From Bipolaris cookei (Eukaryota; Ascomycota; Dothideomycetes; Pleosporales; Pleosporaceae): a stretch of DNA of 64,000 nucleotides. The notes below the pieces were generated by a model. It was not told the DNA's origin, searched no databases, and worked only from the letters and a program-made list of their open reading frames with translations. The stretch lies in NCBI GenBank assembly GCA_002286855.1, contig NRSV01000008.1, positions 248,001 through 312,000 of the forward strand, read 5' to 3'. Position numbers and translations under genes: made by a program. Shown here piece after piece: positions 45,943 through 56,876 of this stretch; positions within the stretch are counted from its first letter, which is position 1, and each line of letters opens with the position of its first letter.

Positions 45943-47052
45943 CTACCCTGCCCTCAAACTGTCAATGCCTGCAAGTATTCCGTCGGCAACCTCTCCAACA
46001 CGACCTTCCAGCGAGCCCATATCCAATCTACTAATCGCAGCATTGATCTGCTCCGTAACCACTTCATCCTGCACCACTTCTGCCGTGACCTGTCCCTCTG
46101 TCCTCCAGTACTCCTCCTTTACGCCCCTCAGCGCCGGATCGCGGTTTACAGAGTTTGTGAGCAGCCCCAATGCCCGCATCTTGTTAAAAGTATCCTCCGC
46201 CGTCCGCGTAGTAGTCTCGATACGTTCGGCAATGGAAACGGGTTTCGCAAACAAGCGGTTGGTGCTCGTAGCCCACAGCACGTATGCTAGGCCCATGTCT
46301 ACCAGGGCGAATGTTATGTATCGTAGGAAGCGGACGCGCCAGTATGCCGAATCGAGGTCCTGGACGTACTTTGCTCGCTTGTTGGCCAGGATATCATAAG
46401 TACCCATGTACCAAACTTCTACCACCATCATGAATATTCCTGCAATTGTAGCGTGGGTGCGGAAGCGTGAGCCTTCAGCTCCAACCAGCGACGAAGTAGC
46501 GAGACCGAGCACGGCTAGTTGAAATATGTGCGGCGTAACAATCTTCGGCAGAGAGTATAGAAAGTAGTTGAACTGATCATTCTCATCGGCCACGGTGCAC
46601 CAGGCGCAGTTCAAGAGTGTGTCTGGACCATACGCAAGGTAGAGCAACTTGTTACGCATACCCCACTTAAACTTTGTCAGGAGAGCTTCATCCTCGTCCG
46701 TGAGTGGGCGTAGATGTCTCAGTCGCACAAACAGCACGCTTGTCTCTGTCCGTATGTGGCTCTGTGTCTTGAGGAGGATATTCTCAGGTGCATATCGCGA
46801 AAGCGAAAGGCCAAGGCACACGACTGCGCTCAAGAAGAGCAAATTGAGCGCATACTGAACTCTTGGTGGCGTCGGACGTATGGGGACGCTTGGGGAAGCT
46901 GTGCGCGCGGCTTTGATCCAGTCGAAGACGAGGGGTATGAGGAAGGGCCCGAAGATGCTCAGCAGCGAGTGGACATTGGGCGGGAGAAATGTGAGGCGCG
47001 GGATGATAACGTAGGATACCACCAGGAGGAGGATGGAGCGCAGGTTGATCAT
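45943..47052 (-). CDS. Conserved fungal multi-pass membrane protein of unknown function
   Basis: Single exon, 369 residues. About six hydrophobic segments are visible: ILLLVVSYVIIPRLTF at the start, LLSIFGPFLIPLVFDWI, LNLLFLSAVVCLGLSL, then after a hydrophilic part IVTPHIFQLAVLGLATSSLV, IAGIFMMVVEVWYMGTYDIL and ITFALVDMGLAYVLWAT. The central loop contains FKWGMRNKLLYLAYGPDTLL and NCAWCTVADENDQFNYFLYS, which look strongly constrained and suggest a real, conserved domain. The C-terminal 100 residues are soluble and partly helical (possible coiled coil), with motif VKEEYWRTEGQV. I cannot assign a family with a known role; location in an internal membrane is a guess. The start at 47052 is the first ATG of the frame and begins directly with a hydrophobic segment. 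Confidence 0.85.
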   Translation of the reverse strand: MINLRSILLLVVSYVIIPRLTFLPPNVHSLLSIFGPFLIPLVFDWIKAARTASPSVPIRPTPPRVQYALNLLFLSAVVCLGLSLSRYAPENILLKTQSHIRTETSVLFVRLRHLRPLTDEDEALLTKFKWGMRNKLLYLAYGPDTLLNCAWCTVADENDQFNYFLYSLPKIVTPHIFQLAVLGLATSSLVGAEGSRFRTHATIAGIFMMVVEVWYMGTYDILANKRAKYVQDLDSAYWRVRFLRYITFALVDMGLAYVLWATSTNRLFAKPVSIAERIETTTRTAEDTFNKMRALGLLTNSVNRDPALRGVKEEYWRTEGQVTAEVVQDEVVTEQINAAISRLDMGSLEGRVGEVADGILAGIDSLRAG

Positions 47053-47539
47053 CGTGCGCGCACTGCGATCATGGGAAAGTCAGGCGTCGGGGGCGTTACG
47101 TTTGCTGAAGACATGTGTCCTTGCGCTTGGCAGAAGTAGTGGGAAACGTGTGAACGACGGCGGGACCTAAGCGCGGTAGCACGTGCCAATCACTGCACTA
47201 AAGAGCGCACGTCTCACATTCCCAATTCCATTCAACATTTGCTCACTGTACATACTAGTACGTGTGTAGTTTTGGCTAGCCTAAAATAGCTGTAATCTGT
47301 CAAAGTATTACGGTTGGCCCGAATTTCATTTCATTTGAATCTAATTGCCTATACACGCTAATAATCATTTCATAGTAGATTCCGAGAAGGTTGTGTATCC
47401 TGCGCTTGAGTAAAGCACTCCAATCTCAAATAACGCCAGTTCATCATAGGGCATGACCTCGAAAACTAAAACTCTTGAAGTCTGCAAGCTTGGGACCACA
47501 AAAGGCCAAGTTTCTGGGCCCTCCAGCAAGTTACATTAT
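47053..47539. other. Intergenic between six-TM gene and Kelch gene
   Basis: About 490 bp, holding the promoter of the six-TM protein gene and the 3' untranslated region of the Kelch gene. It is A+T rich from about 47260. Nothing else was recognised. Confidence 0.45.
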
Positions 47540-50274
47540 TCATACATGATCTTCTTCCATAAATCTCCCCTGAATAGGTCTCCTTCCATCCGGACTCCGT
47601 CCACCGCTACTCCTGCCTGCCGAAATATACAATCCTGGGTGTGAATAAAAATGAGCAGGCGTGTTCGCAATGCTGATGGGGAGCTGCTCTGGACTACCTG
47701 CTAGCGAACTGTCAGAGGCCTCCCCATCTTCGGTGAGATTACTCCGGGAATGCCGTGAGCGCGTTGTCATGGCATTGACTTGCGGATAGTATATTGGAAT
47801 TTGTTGGGGAAAAGGATCCCCTGAGGGCTGCCGTGGTGTGGTTGGGGTAGGATACGAATGATGCCCTTCATGATTTGATCCATGTGAATGATAGTCTGCC
47901 GGCGTACCCCACACCGTCGTTGGAGAGTTTTGTATAATGCCATCGTCTGAAAATGACTGCCCTACACTCGGGGAGACGTGGTTGAAAGTGGCTTCTGTGG
48001 GTGACGTGTATGGCGGCACAAATCCGTACGACGGAGGGCCTTGGGTGGGCTGCGGTGAGCCGTAGTTGTAGCTGGCGGAATGTGAGTACTGTTGGGCATG
48101 TTCCTGATGTTGGGCAAGGGCGGCAGCGTCGGCTCGATTGTGAATGGATACGTACTTGCTAGCCTCCGAGGCGGCCATCTCCTGTGGAACCGTGGTTTCC
48201 AACTCAGCAGGCGGAATTGGTGGATTCGCATTGTTGATATCGCCCTCTTTCTTTCTCTTTTCCTTCAAAGCATTCTTGCGTTTGCGTAGGCAAAACAATA
48301 TGAGGCACAATAAGAGGATCAATCCCACAGCACCTCCAACAGCGGCCCCAGCAATAGCACCAACACTTGTCTTCTTGGACTGATTGGGTGACAGCGATCC
48401 CGTTGTTGAAGGAAGTGAACGAGTAGCTGACCTGGCTGGGAAGGAAGGTTTCAAAGTGTAGTATGTCGCCAAGTCAGGATGCCCCCACGTCGCGGGTGCA
48501 GTTTTAGTGGCACCTCCAGTTGGCCTGTTACCATTGTTAGACATGGCCTCTCTCACAAGCTGCTGAGTAAAACATACCCCCCACCAATGGCTGCCACGAG
48601 AGGCGAAGGTACCACGTAGTCGTCAATCTTTGGTTGAAACTTGTCCCAAAGCTTAGCGTCCTCGCCATTAAACCCAAGAACCATGTTATGCTGTCCTTGA
48701 CTTTCTGGCGAATCACATTTGTCGTATATGGGAAACCAACCACCTATAACCAACATCTGTGTGCGGTTGATGACGTTGGCACTACAACCTCCATGGCCAA
48801 ATATGGCAGGACTTGACCCACCATCACCAAGGGGAAACACCTTTATCCACGTAAAAGAGGGAAGGGAGAGGATATAGACATCGTCAAATGCGGGAGTTCC
48901 CCCAAATCCATAACCGCCGTAGAGGTAACTGATCATAGTAAGCCAACTCTGTTCGGATCCATGTGCTTATGCGATTGGTCTGCCGGCTCAAAGTACGCGC
49001 GGCCTGAATACCCCAATGTTGTTCTGATAGACCCTCACTTAAAACCCTTGCGCATCCAGAGAACATCAAGCGATATTCTGAGGGAAAACACACATACCAT
49101 TTTACTCATCGTACACTCGCCTGTACAGACGCCACAGATCTCGGACAGCCAACGGTTCCACATCAAAAATGAATATCGCAATCGCATGACCAAGCGTTGA
49201 TGGATACAATAGAAAGAAAAAGTTTCTTACATGTTATAAGATGACTGGTCATCTGGCCAGGTAACATCTGCGCAGAATTGTCTACGTGTTGGAGGTACAG
49301 CGCCCGACGCTGTCTGTGTATACCATTTAGACGAAGCCATATCGTAGATGTGAATGGTCTGGACAGCGTTAGTTGCATACGAGGTATGTTTCGCACAAAA
49401 CTTACACTCATATTCGCCTAGAAATGATATTAGTATGCTGACTACGTGTATATGGTGTTTAAACTTACTGCATCAAAGCTTCCATTACGATAAGTATCCT
49501 CGATGCCGCCAAAATAGACCAGCACGCCGCTATCAGACACAGGAAGATAGACCAGTTTTCCCTCGGCTCTTCCAATGTCATCCGGTCCTGTTGTGTTCTT
49601 CAAGTCGCCAGTAGACATGTCAAACTGAATAAGACCATTTGTAGCCATAGGGGGGCCTTTCCAGCCTACCGTTGTTCGATTGCTCAGCCAGCCGCCAAAG
49701 TAGAAGCCGAGTCCACGTTCTTCTACCTGTGTACCAGCGCCGAATGATACTCTTTGTATAGTTTTGTCGCCTACTGTGTCGGTGCTGTTCCACTGGTTGA
49801 GTGGCACGTCATAGGTCCACATACCAAAGTCTGTTGGACTGACGCCTTCGGGATATTCTCCTCCAAATTGATAAAAACATTTGTTTGTATTGTCTGCCCA
49901 GGTATAGCCGCCAGATACGCTCGGTATGTTGCCGGGCTTGGACAAATTTGCGTATTGCGCCGGCATCCCGGCATCGGCGGTCGATGAGTTCAAGTCGCTG
50001 AATAAAAGCCATGGGTCTGGAGGATCATTGTTAGGCTTTCCAGATACGATTGTAGTATCTGCTGTCAGATATTTTACATACTCGTATGGTTTGACTGAAA
50101 TGGCGTCGACGCTATCATGCCGCCATCGATGTAGAGTTTCGAATCGATCTGCGCCGTCGCGTGACCCCATCGACGGCAGAAGTCTTTGATCGGATCATTT
50201 TGTTGAGATAGAGCCAAGGTGAGAAGACTAGACACAACGAGCAAGCACAGTTGTATGTAGGCCATGATGTGCAT
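47540..50274 (-). CDS. Secreted/plasma-membrane Kelch-repeat protein with one TM helix
   Basis: Six exons read downwards: 50274-50082, 50016-49469, 49417-49406, 49358-49231, 48928-48578 and 48524-47540; about 738 residues. It begins with a signal peptide (MAYIQLCLLVVSSLLTLALS after a second Met). The ectodomain carries Kelch-type beta-propeller blades: GHATAQIDSKLYIDGG, GGYTWADNTNKCFYQFGGEY, RGLGFYFGGWLS, IHIYDMASSKWY, YGGYGFGGTPAFDDVYIL and NRTQMLVIGGWFP, with several N-glycosylation sequons. A single TM helix, AVGGAVGLILLLCLILFCL, is followed by the basic stop-transfer RKRKNALKEKRKK and a 230-residue Pro/Ser/Tyr-rich cytoplasmic tail. This layout suggests a surface sensor or wall-linked protein; ligand and partners are unknown. 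Exon 3 is a 12-nt microexon; intron 4 is 302 nt. A second ATG at 50265 is an equally good start. Confidence 0.88.
49406..49417 (-). other. 12-nt microexon of the Kelch gene
   Basis: GCGAATATGAGT (Ala-Asn-Met-Ser) is bounded by a TTTCTAG acceptor and a GTAAGT donor, with introns of 51 and 47 nt on either side, both in phase 0. The joined protein reads FDA-ANMS-TIHIYDMASSKWY, which fits the start of a Kelch blade. Confidence 0.8.
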
Positions 50275-51880
50275 TCATGACGTTTCCCGATGGACAAGTA
50301 CGGGCCCCCCAGGTACAGGAGACTTCAAGAACGATGAAAGTAGTATAGTGGGGAGTATCAGGAAGCGAAAGACGATGACTGTAAATGGGAGTGGTCTACA
50401 GGGCTGAGAAGAAATCTCCGAGCAGGCAACAAATGCTTAGGTGACGGAAACCAGGTCTTTGTCTGAGGCGCATTTTGTCGAGGTGATGGGCCTAGAATCA
50501 CCGATGCGACTATGCAGTAGTTACTTATGCTGAACGACCGACTTCCCAGCCACAAAGTGGGCTGTGAGACACTTTCACCAATAGAGTGTCACCGGAAAAT
50601 ACGGCCAATCTCTAGACCCGAGAGACGCGACGGGCCAAGGAAGATACAGGACTAGCTGGGACAATACGACAACACGCAGCGGGCTAGCCAATAGTGACCC
50701 GCTCAATTGCTGATCGTGTGTGCCATGAGTCTGAATGAATGTCATAGCCAAAGCAACGAAAACTCACTCGTTGCAAGCGGGCGGAGAAGCACGAAAAGTA
50801 GGTTGAATTGGTGGCTGTTGGGCGGTTGTTCAGCTGCTCTATTGTTGTCGCGCCCGGAGTGGCCAATGGTGTTGTGTAGTGACACCGGCCTAGACATGCG
50901 GGGGCCGTTCAGCTGGTCGACCAACTTTATTTGCGGCCATTGACTCCAACCGTCTAGAGTCGTACGATAGGTGGCTGCACAGGCTCCTCAATGACCATGA
51001 GGGATTGGCCAGTGTTTGGCTCCCTCCCTGCAGCATAGGGCATAGGGCACGCCTAGTTATTGGGACGCAACCCGGGTGTTGGTAACGGGAGGCCGCATAT
51101 TGTGACAGCACCACTGGCAGCAACTATGCCAGGTACCTTGGCCGCTGCGAGGGGCGGCATCATGGAGCCATGACCCCCCGTAAGAGCCGTCGGATCAGCG
51201 CAGCCACGTCTGAAGAGAGAGTATGTAGGCCTAAAGCGAACCCGCAGCTCCAAAACCGACCGAGGTCGACGACGACGAGCTGCAGGATTAGAACGGCTGT
51301 GCTTTCTTCTGGGTCTGCTCTGGAAAAGGCAAATCCACTCTTGCAAGGAAGGACCTTAGGGTTATTGGAGACCGTTGACAATATGTAAAGAAGAAGAAGA
51401 AGAGAAGAGGGCGTCGCTAACAAATTTCATCGACTTGGTTGAGCGTCTTGGCACGCTAGGCTATTGCTGTACGTAAACAGCTAGCTCATTAGCTCCCTTC
51501 AGCACCCCCCCTCCCCCCTCCCCCACACCGGCATCAAGACTGGTGCAACATCGGTACAGCATATCATCGCCCTCTCAGACCCTCACCGCATAGTCGTCGT
51601 ACTCTATGAAGCAAACGGGACAGATGACTCCCCTGCTGCAGGTCCAACTTCTTCAATACCCATTTCCTCAGCCATGGTTCCCCATCCAATACGCCATTAA
51701 TCCTCGAATGCCAACCATAGTTCGCAATCCATCCATATATACAGATGATTTTATACTATGCTTCTAACTTCACGCCCCCTTTTGCATTTGTACGAGGTTG
51801 CCTTCTATGATTCCTTCAGTGTCAACGAAAAAAAACCATAAAGCCACACAGACCAAAGTGACCTCTTCCATCTCCCACCA
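50275..51880. other. Intergenic, 1.6 kb
   Basis: Lies between the Kelch gene (minus) and the acidic orphan gene (plus), so contains two divergent promoters. C-rich tracts occur near 51505-51525. Short open frames on both strands have no family resemblance. Confidence 0.45.
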
Positions 51881-52636
51881 ATGGCACAATCTAACCGCGC
51901 CTTTATAAGCCCTCTGAGGCCTTGCCCGCTTACCACAACAAACAGCGAGATGATCTCCGAGAATTATATTACAACCGATTCCAATTTTTCAGACTCCGAC
52001 TCCAACTCCGACTCCGATGATGATGACTACGACGATGACGAAGACTGCTTCTGCATCAACGCAATCATTTCTGTGCCAGGCCCCTATACATTGCCATGGG
52101 ACTGTTCTACATCGCTTCTTTGGTCGAGGTCTCTGGTTCAGTATGGCGAGTTCAAAGCCGCTGACGCCATTTTGTTAGCTTTCATCGTAGACGTAGCAAT
52201 GAAGCTGTACATTGTCGATGGCATCAACTACTCCGTCCTCAACATCCTCGACACCTCTCACTTTGTCTGGACGGTCCTCAACATAATTCACAACTCAATA
52301 TACCAACGAGTAAGCCGTCACGGATGGAGCAAAGGCGACGTTATACAAACCGTAGAAAGCTTTTACCTCACCGCAACCATTGGTCTCCAGCGAATTCGCG
52401 AGCGCTTTGGCATTACTTTTCTGCAAAAAATCCAGGATCCAGGATCCAAATTGTTGTTTGCAAGAGAGCTCGTTATCCACCAGAGTTTTGCGCCCCATAG
52501 CGGAAAAATTGCTAAAGTCTATCGTTGGGTCTATGGGGAGTCGCCCGAGTCAGTCTTCGTCAACGATATCGAAGATACCGAGCCCCCTTCACGCAGTCCG
52601 ATGACCATACGGCAATGGGTTTTTGAGCATAACTGA
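51881..52636 (+). CDS. Orphan acidic protein, unknown function
   Basis: Single open frame of 251 residues from ATG 51881. Residues about 37-55 form a Ser/Asp tract (DSNFSDSDSNSDSDDDDYDD) that resembles an acidic disordered linker or CK2 target. The rest is mixed, with a mildly hydrophobic segment FKAADAILLAFIVDVAMKLY and a helical C-terminal half containing ESFYLTATIGLQRIRERFG and GKIAKVYRWVYGESPESVF. No signal peptide or clear membrane helix is seen. I do not recognise the family. The length, composition and lack of overlap with another gene make it a plausible real, perhaps lineage-specific, gene, but it could be a chance frame. Pyrimidine-rich sequence precedes the start. Confidence 0.6.
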   Translation: MAQSNRAFISPLRPCPLTTTNSEMISENYITTDSNFSDSDSNSDSDDDDYDDDEDCFCINAIISVPGPYTLPWDCSTSLLWSRSLVQYGEFKAADAILLAFIVDVAMKLYIVDGINYSVLNILDTSHFVWTVLNIIHNSIYQRVSRHGWSKGDVIQTVESFYLTATIGLQRIRERFGITFLQKIQDPGSKLLFARELVIHQSFAPHSGKIAKVYRWVYGESPESVFVNDIEDTEPPSRSPMTIRQWVFEHN

Positions 52637-53044
52637 TGTTTTCGGAAGCTCTGGATTCTCGTAACCGGCCTGGGAGTTTATGGGCAGGGAGTTGAGTATT
52701 TCCACAAGTCTACAATTACGTAACAGCGATGGTGTCGTCCTTCGCAGCCATTCACTAAAAAGAAAAACCGAACGAATTATGATTGAACGATACCTCAAAA
52801 CAGTTTTTGCTCATTCCATAAATAAACATAGGGTAGTATACGAGAATGGGCCCTTATGGTATTCTCGTATCTATCCGCTCTACTATACAATCTCCACTCA
52901 CTTAATTGACTTTTCTGGCATCATCGTAAGGCTAATTTGATTTGCACATAATCCGTAGTTCATATCATGACACAAGGTTGGTATTTAGATAGAAATCCTC
53001 AACTAGAACAATCAATCCAATACAAAAACCCGAAAGAAAAAAAC
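52637..53044. other. Convergent intergenic region
   Basis: About 400 bp between the orphan gene and the thiolase gene stop codons, A+T rich. An inverted repeat-like pair, tatacgagaatgggcc and the reverse-oriented atggtattctcgtat, is visible around 52838-52870 and could form a hairpin near the 3' ends. Confidence 0.45.
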
Positions 53045-54473
53045 TCAAAATCTAGCCTCGACCTTTTGCTGAATATCCTGTAGCGCCCACTCACTCCTCG
53101 CCTTTTTACTTCTCACCGAATCAACCTGCTCCTTCGTGAAGCCCTTTGCCACCGTTGCAGGGTTGTATCCCAAACCAGTAATCTTGGAAATCTCTTCATC
53201 GGACTTGTCTGTCGCAGCGCTTCCATCGTGTCTCTTGTACACGGTGCACACGACCGCGCCACCGAGACCCAGGTTGTGTTGGAGCGCTACCTTGGTGTCC
53301 TTGACGGATCGGTTGTTGGCCCATCCACGCAGGTGCCAGACCAGCTCGGCACACTGAGCGATGCCCGTGGCGCCGAGGGGATGGCCCTTGGAGATGAGAC
53401 CGCCAGAGGGGTTGATGACGACTTTGCCTCCATAGGTTATACCACCCTGGCGGATAAGCTCGTGGGCTTTGCCCTTTGGTGCGAGACCCAAAGCCTCGAT
53501 GGTGACCATTTCATTAGCGGAGAAGCAGTCGTGGAGTTCGCATACTTTGACGTCATCTGGAGTGACCTTGGCCTCTTCTAGTGCTTCTTTGGCAGCCAGC
53601 TCGCTCATGCTGTATCCCACAAGTTCAATAGCACTGCGGTTGAACAGCGACGGCGTGTCAGTGGCTAGTCGCTGTCCAGCAATTAAGATGGCTTGGTCCT
53701 TGAGTTCAGGCCGCTTGTCGAGGAACTCCTGCGAAACAATGACTGCAGCTGCGGAACCGTCAGAAGTCGGGCAGCATTGGAGCTTCGTAAGAGGTTCGTG
53801 GACCATGGGGGCCTTCATGACCTGTTCGAGCGTGTATTCGTCTTGGAACTGCGAGTAAGGGTTGTTCTTCGAATGAGCATGGTTAATGCGACCAATCTCT
53901 GCAAAGTCCCTGAGCTCGGAACCATATCTATTGATGCCATTAGAACACAATAACGGCCATTCATTGAAACCAGAAAACCTACTTCTCCATGTGTTCCCGA
54001 CCGGCATTGCCAAACATTTGCGCTGCACCGGGGGCATTCGTGACGCCCCTCGTCTCCTTCATCAGTAGGCCCGACGTGCCTGTCGGGTTTGCTCTGTCCT
54101 GGAAGAAAGTTTGCAGACTTCCTGGAAACATCTTCTCGAAACCAACTACGAGCACGCAGTCCGCAGCTCCATGCGCAATAAAGTTTCGTCCCATGTATAG
54201 ACCGGTGGAGCCTGTGGAGCAGTTGTTGTTGACATTGTATACAGGAATACCAGTCATGCCGAACTGGTAAAAGACGCGTTGGCCACATGTCGAATCGCCG
54301 TAGCAGTAGCATGCAACGCCTTGGTCAACGTCGTCGTAGTTAATGTGTGCATCGAGCATAGCTTTTACGCCCGCTTCGAAGCCAAGTTCAGGGTAGTCCA
54401 CCTTGCCGCGAGGCTTGATGAACTTGGTCATGCCCACGCCGAGGACGTAGACGGGCTGCTTTTCACGGACCAT
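53045..54473 (-). CDS. SCP2-type (sterol carrier protein X-like) thiolase
   Basis: Thiolase-fold enzyme predicted to cleave or form 3-oxoacyl-CoA. Two exons, 54473-53983 and 53927-53045, joined through a 55-nt intron (HMEK/YGSEL), about 457 residues. The N-terminal nucleophile is the cysteine in VYNVNNNCSTGSTGLYMG, near residue 85. Further marks are LVVGFEKMFPGSL, KLQCCPTSDGSAAAVIVS, ELHDCFSANEMVTIEALG, NPSGGLISKGHPLGATGIAQ (with the catalytic His) and LGLGGAVVCTVYKR. The HDCFSANE variant identifies the SCP2/SCPx thiolase branch rather than POT1 or ERG10. The SCP2 lipid-transfer domain found in the animal protein is not present; a 70-residue extension follows the thiolase core. The C-terminus KVEARF is not a standard peroxisomal signal, so location is uncertain. 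Confidence 0.93.
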
Positions 54474-56228
54474 GGCGACAGTGACACGGCAAAAAGTTGC
54501 GAGAAAAAATAGAGTACAAGGCTAACTGGTCGAGTAGCCGTTACAGACGGGTAGAATGATGGTTGTAGAGCTAGAAAGTGGAGGCGGTGTTCAGATGTAT
54601 ATTTATGCTCCGCATCAACACGTCCGCACGCGCCGTAATAACGTACAGACAGTAGGTATTCTAAGTGTCAATCGGGCTATCTAATACAGCCATTGTATGA
54701 AAATGGTTTAGCCGAGTCGCTATATGTTGCCTAGTAATCCTTGATCGACATAAAATACACCGTAGCGATCTTGTATCCTTACGGCGCGCGGAAGGTCGTC
54801 CCCGCATCCGCAACACGTTTCGGGTACCGAGGTTAATACTCTTTCGGCAAGGCGGCAGCGAAGAACAGCCGACGCTGGTATGCGGGGGAAACCTGCAACT
54901 GACATCTGATTGTTTAGTCATTGAGACAGCACGAGGCAGAATGCGAGCGTCTTCAATATTATTAAACACCTCAAGTTTTGTGAAGCTTTCGATGGAGAGA
55001 GTTGGAACATACAGACTTGTAAACGGACCTATCGTTCCCACGCGTACTCGCATCATCGGCAAAATTTATCGAAGACTTTAATTCTGTGATACTCATAACC
55101 CAGGATAGTTTATGTACCCAAATGTAGGGTCGGCTGGGGTGAGTTTGTCAAAGTCTGACTAACACAAGAGACCTCATCTCACATAGCGATCACCCGAATG
55201 ATGCACTGTGTCAGTTGACCATATGGTGTTTAAAACTTTACTTTCACGAGTTGTCTCAAAAGGCCGATCTGAGTTTCTTGTTTCCGGTTCCGTTCTTCTC
55301 TGCCGAACGGTCACAGGTACCCATAGCCATTACTCTTTTTTTGCCTCTGGTTTTCTCTCTATTTAGCCGGGTCCATACAGGTGTGCGGAGCAACGATTCA
55401 ATCATAATCCATGTAGAAGGCGCTACGTATAGTCTTGGATAGAAAGGAGACTTGGGTCGAGTTTTCGCTCACACTATTCACCTACCGAACCGCTTTCCTA
55501 CAAGACAAACGGAGGGAAACGGCTAAGCAAGGCAGGAATAAGGCGTTAGATTTAATGTTCGCCTGAATCTTGTTTGAAAATACTTGGGGTACAGACAAGG
55601 CCTCCCTTGTTTCGGTCTTGCCCTGGCAAAACATTTCTTGGTGGACTGTTCTGACCACATCGGTCGAATATATCAATCAACATGGATTGGCATTAACTTT
55701 GTATTAAAACAGCTTCAAGTAACGGGCACTCACCTATATGCATGTACTCTGATTATGCAAAAGAGTTACGCACGAAGTCATCAACTGGTTGGACCGGAGG
55801 TGAACTCAACCAAATTCAAGTTTTGCAACGATTATCCTGGCTTCGTAAATCATGTTTTCTAGTATCAATACTAGTGATTTATTTAGGGGGTTTTCTTTCC
55901 TTCCAGAGAATGCATGTGTAACATACATTATTCGGGTAACACAAGTGTAGAATGTACAATATTACGACTCGATTGTATAGTTTGCCTCAATTATACCAAG
56001 ACATAGTCTATACGACCGACGACAACGTCGAAATATACAATGACTCTTCGCTCCTTTTGATTGCAGGCGCGTGCTACACTGCTATATTCTTGCCTTGCAT
56101 GGGCTTTTAGCAGATTCCGGCTGGTAGACCTGATATGAGGGTATTTATCTGGCTCTCGCAATTGCACATGGAGCGGAGGCCTGTTGTGCTGTGTGGTTGA
56201 GCATCTTTCTTGGGCTCACTGCGCTCAC
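54474..56228. other. Intergenic, 1.75 kb, no gene seen
   Basis: Between the thiolase gene start and the 3' end of the CWF18 gene. The sequence is A+T rich with only short open frames (for example minus 54661-55062, plus 55584-55862), none of which resembles a known protein. It holds the thiolase promoter. No transposon ends or RNA gene were recognised. Confidence 0.45.
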
Positions 56229-56876
56229 TCAGCTTATATCCTCCTCTTCTGCCTCCCGTCTCCTTTCCCGTTCCTCCTCCTGCTCCTTTAAGTGCATAGC
56301 CTCGACCAACTCTGCACCCTCCATGCCCACTTCGTCACCAGTGTTCTCATCTCTTGGTTGTTTCTCCCGTATTGCCTTTTGCGCTTCGACTCTTTCCCTG
56401 ACCAGCTTGGCAATGGCATTATCTGTCTGCACATGCAACGGCTTCATCTTCTGATCCAGATCTCGCTTCAAGTCCCAGTTTGGCTTCTTGGGCTGTAACT
56501 TGAATAGATCCAGCCCCTTCTCTTCTGCCTTCTCTTCTTCTTGCTGGGCCTTTGTCTCGAGTGCCAACTGTTCTGCCTTGTACTCTAGCGTGTTGGTGGG
56601 ATCGGAAATGGGTAGGTTGTCGAATCCTAGCTTGACATTTCGTGTTTCCGGGTCGTAGTTTCGGCCAGAGAGATATGTCCTCACTACGGAGGACTCTGCT
56701 CCATCTTCGGTACGCGTAAGGGCTTGCGAAGGCTCAGCTTGGTCTTTGGTAGCAGGCGATTCGGCAGCCTCGGGCGCGTCTGATATTTGTTCTTGCTTTC
56801 TCTTGAGCGATTTGAGCTGTGCAAGGCGCGATTTGCGGTCATTGGCTGCTGCAGATAGTGTCTCGTGTGAAGACAT
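56229..56876 (-). CDS. cwf18: CWF18/CCDC12 pre-mRNA splicing factor
   Basis: Small, charged, largely helical protein of the activated spliceosome (NineTeen complex associated; Cwf18 in fission yeast, CCDC12 in animals). Single exon. From ATG 56876 it has 215 residues; an in-frame ATG 16 codons upstream (56924) is less likely because the conserved start is ETLSAAANDRKSRLAQLKSL. The family core is present: SGRNYDPETRNVKLGFDNLP near residue 70, then EEKGLDLFKLQPKKPNWDLKRDLDQK (in two blocks) and TDNAIAKLVRERV. The C-terminus is a Glu/Arg-rich coiled coil. The gene is divergent from the PPR protein gene with about 355 bp between start codons. Confidence 0.93.
   Translation of the reverse strand: MSSHETLSAAANDRKSRLAQLKSLKRKQEQISDAPEAAESPATKDQAEPSQALTRTEDGAESSVVRTYLSGRNYDPETRNVKLGFDNLPISDPTNTLEYKAEQLALETKAQQEEEKAEEKGLDLFKLQPKKPNWDLKRDLDQKMKPLHVQTDNAIAKLVRERVEAQKAIREKQPRDENTGDEVGMEGAELVEAMHLKEQEEERERRREAEEEDIS

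Noticed and set aside
49442..50170. Alternative N-terminus of the Kelch protein (frame beginning MGSRDGADRF)
   Set aside because: This frame lacks the signal peptide and first Kelch blade; a 65-nt intron (50017-50081) joins the proper first exon to NPWLLFSDLN.
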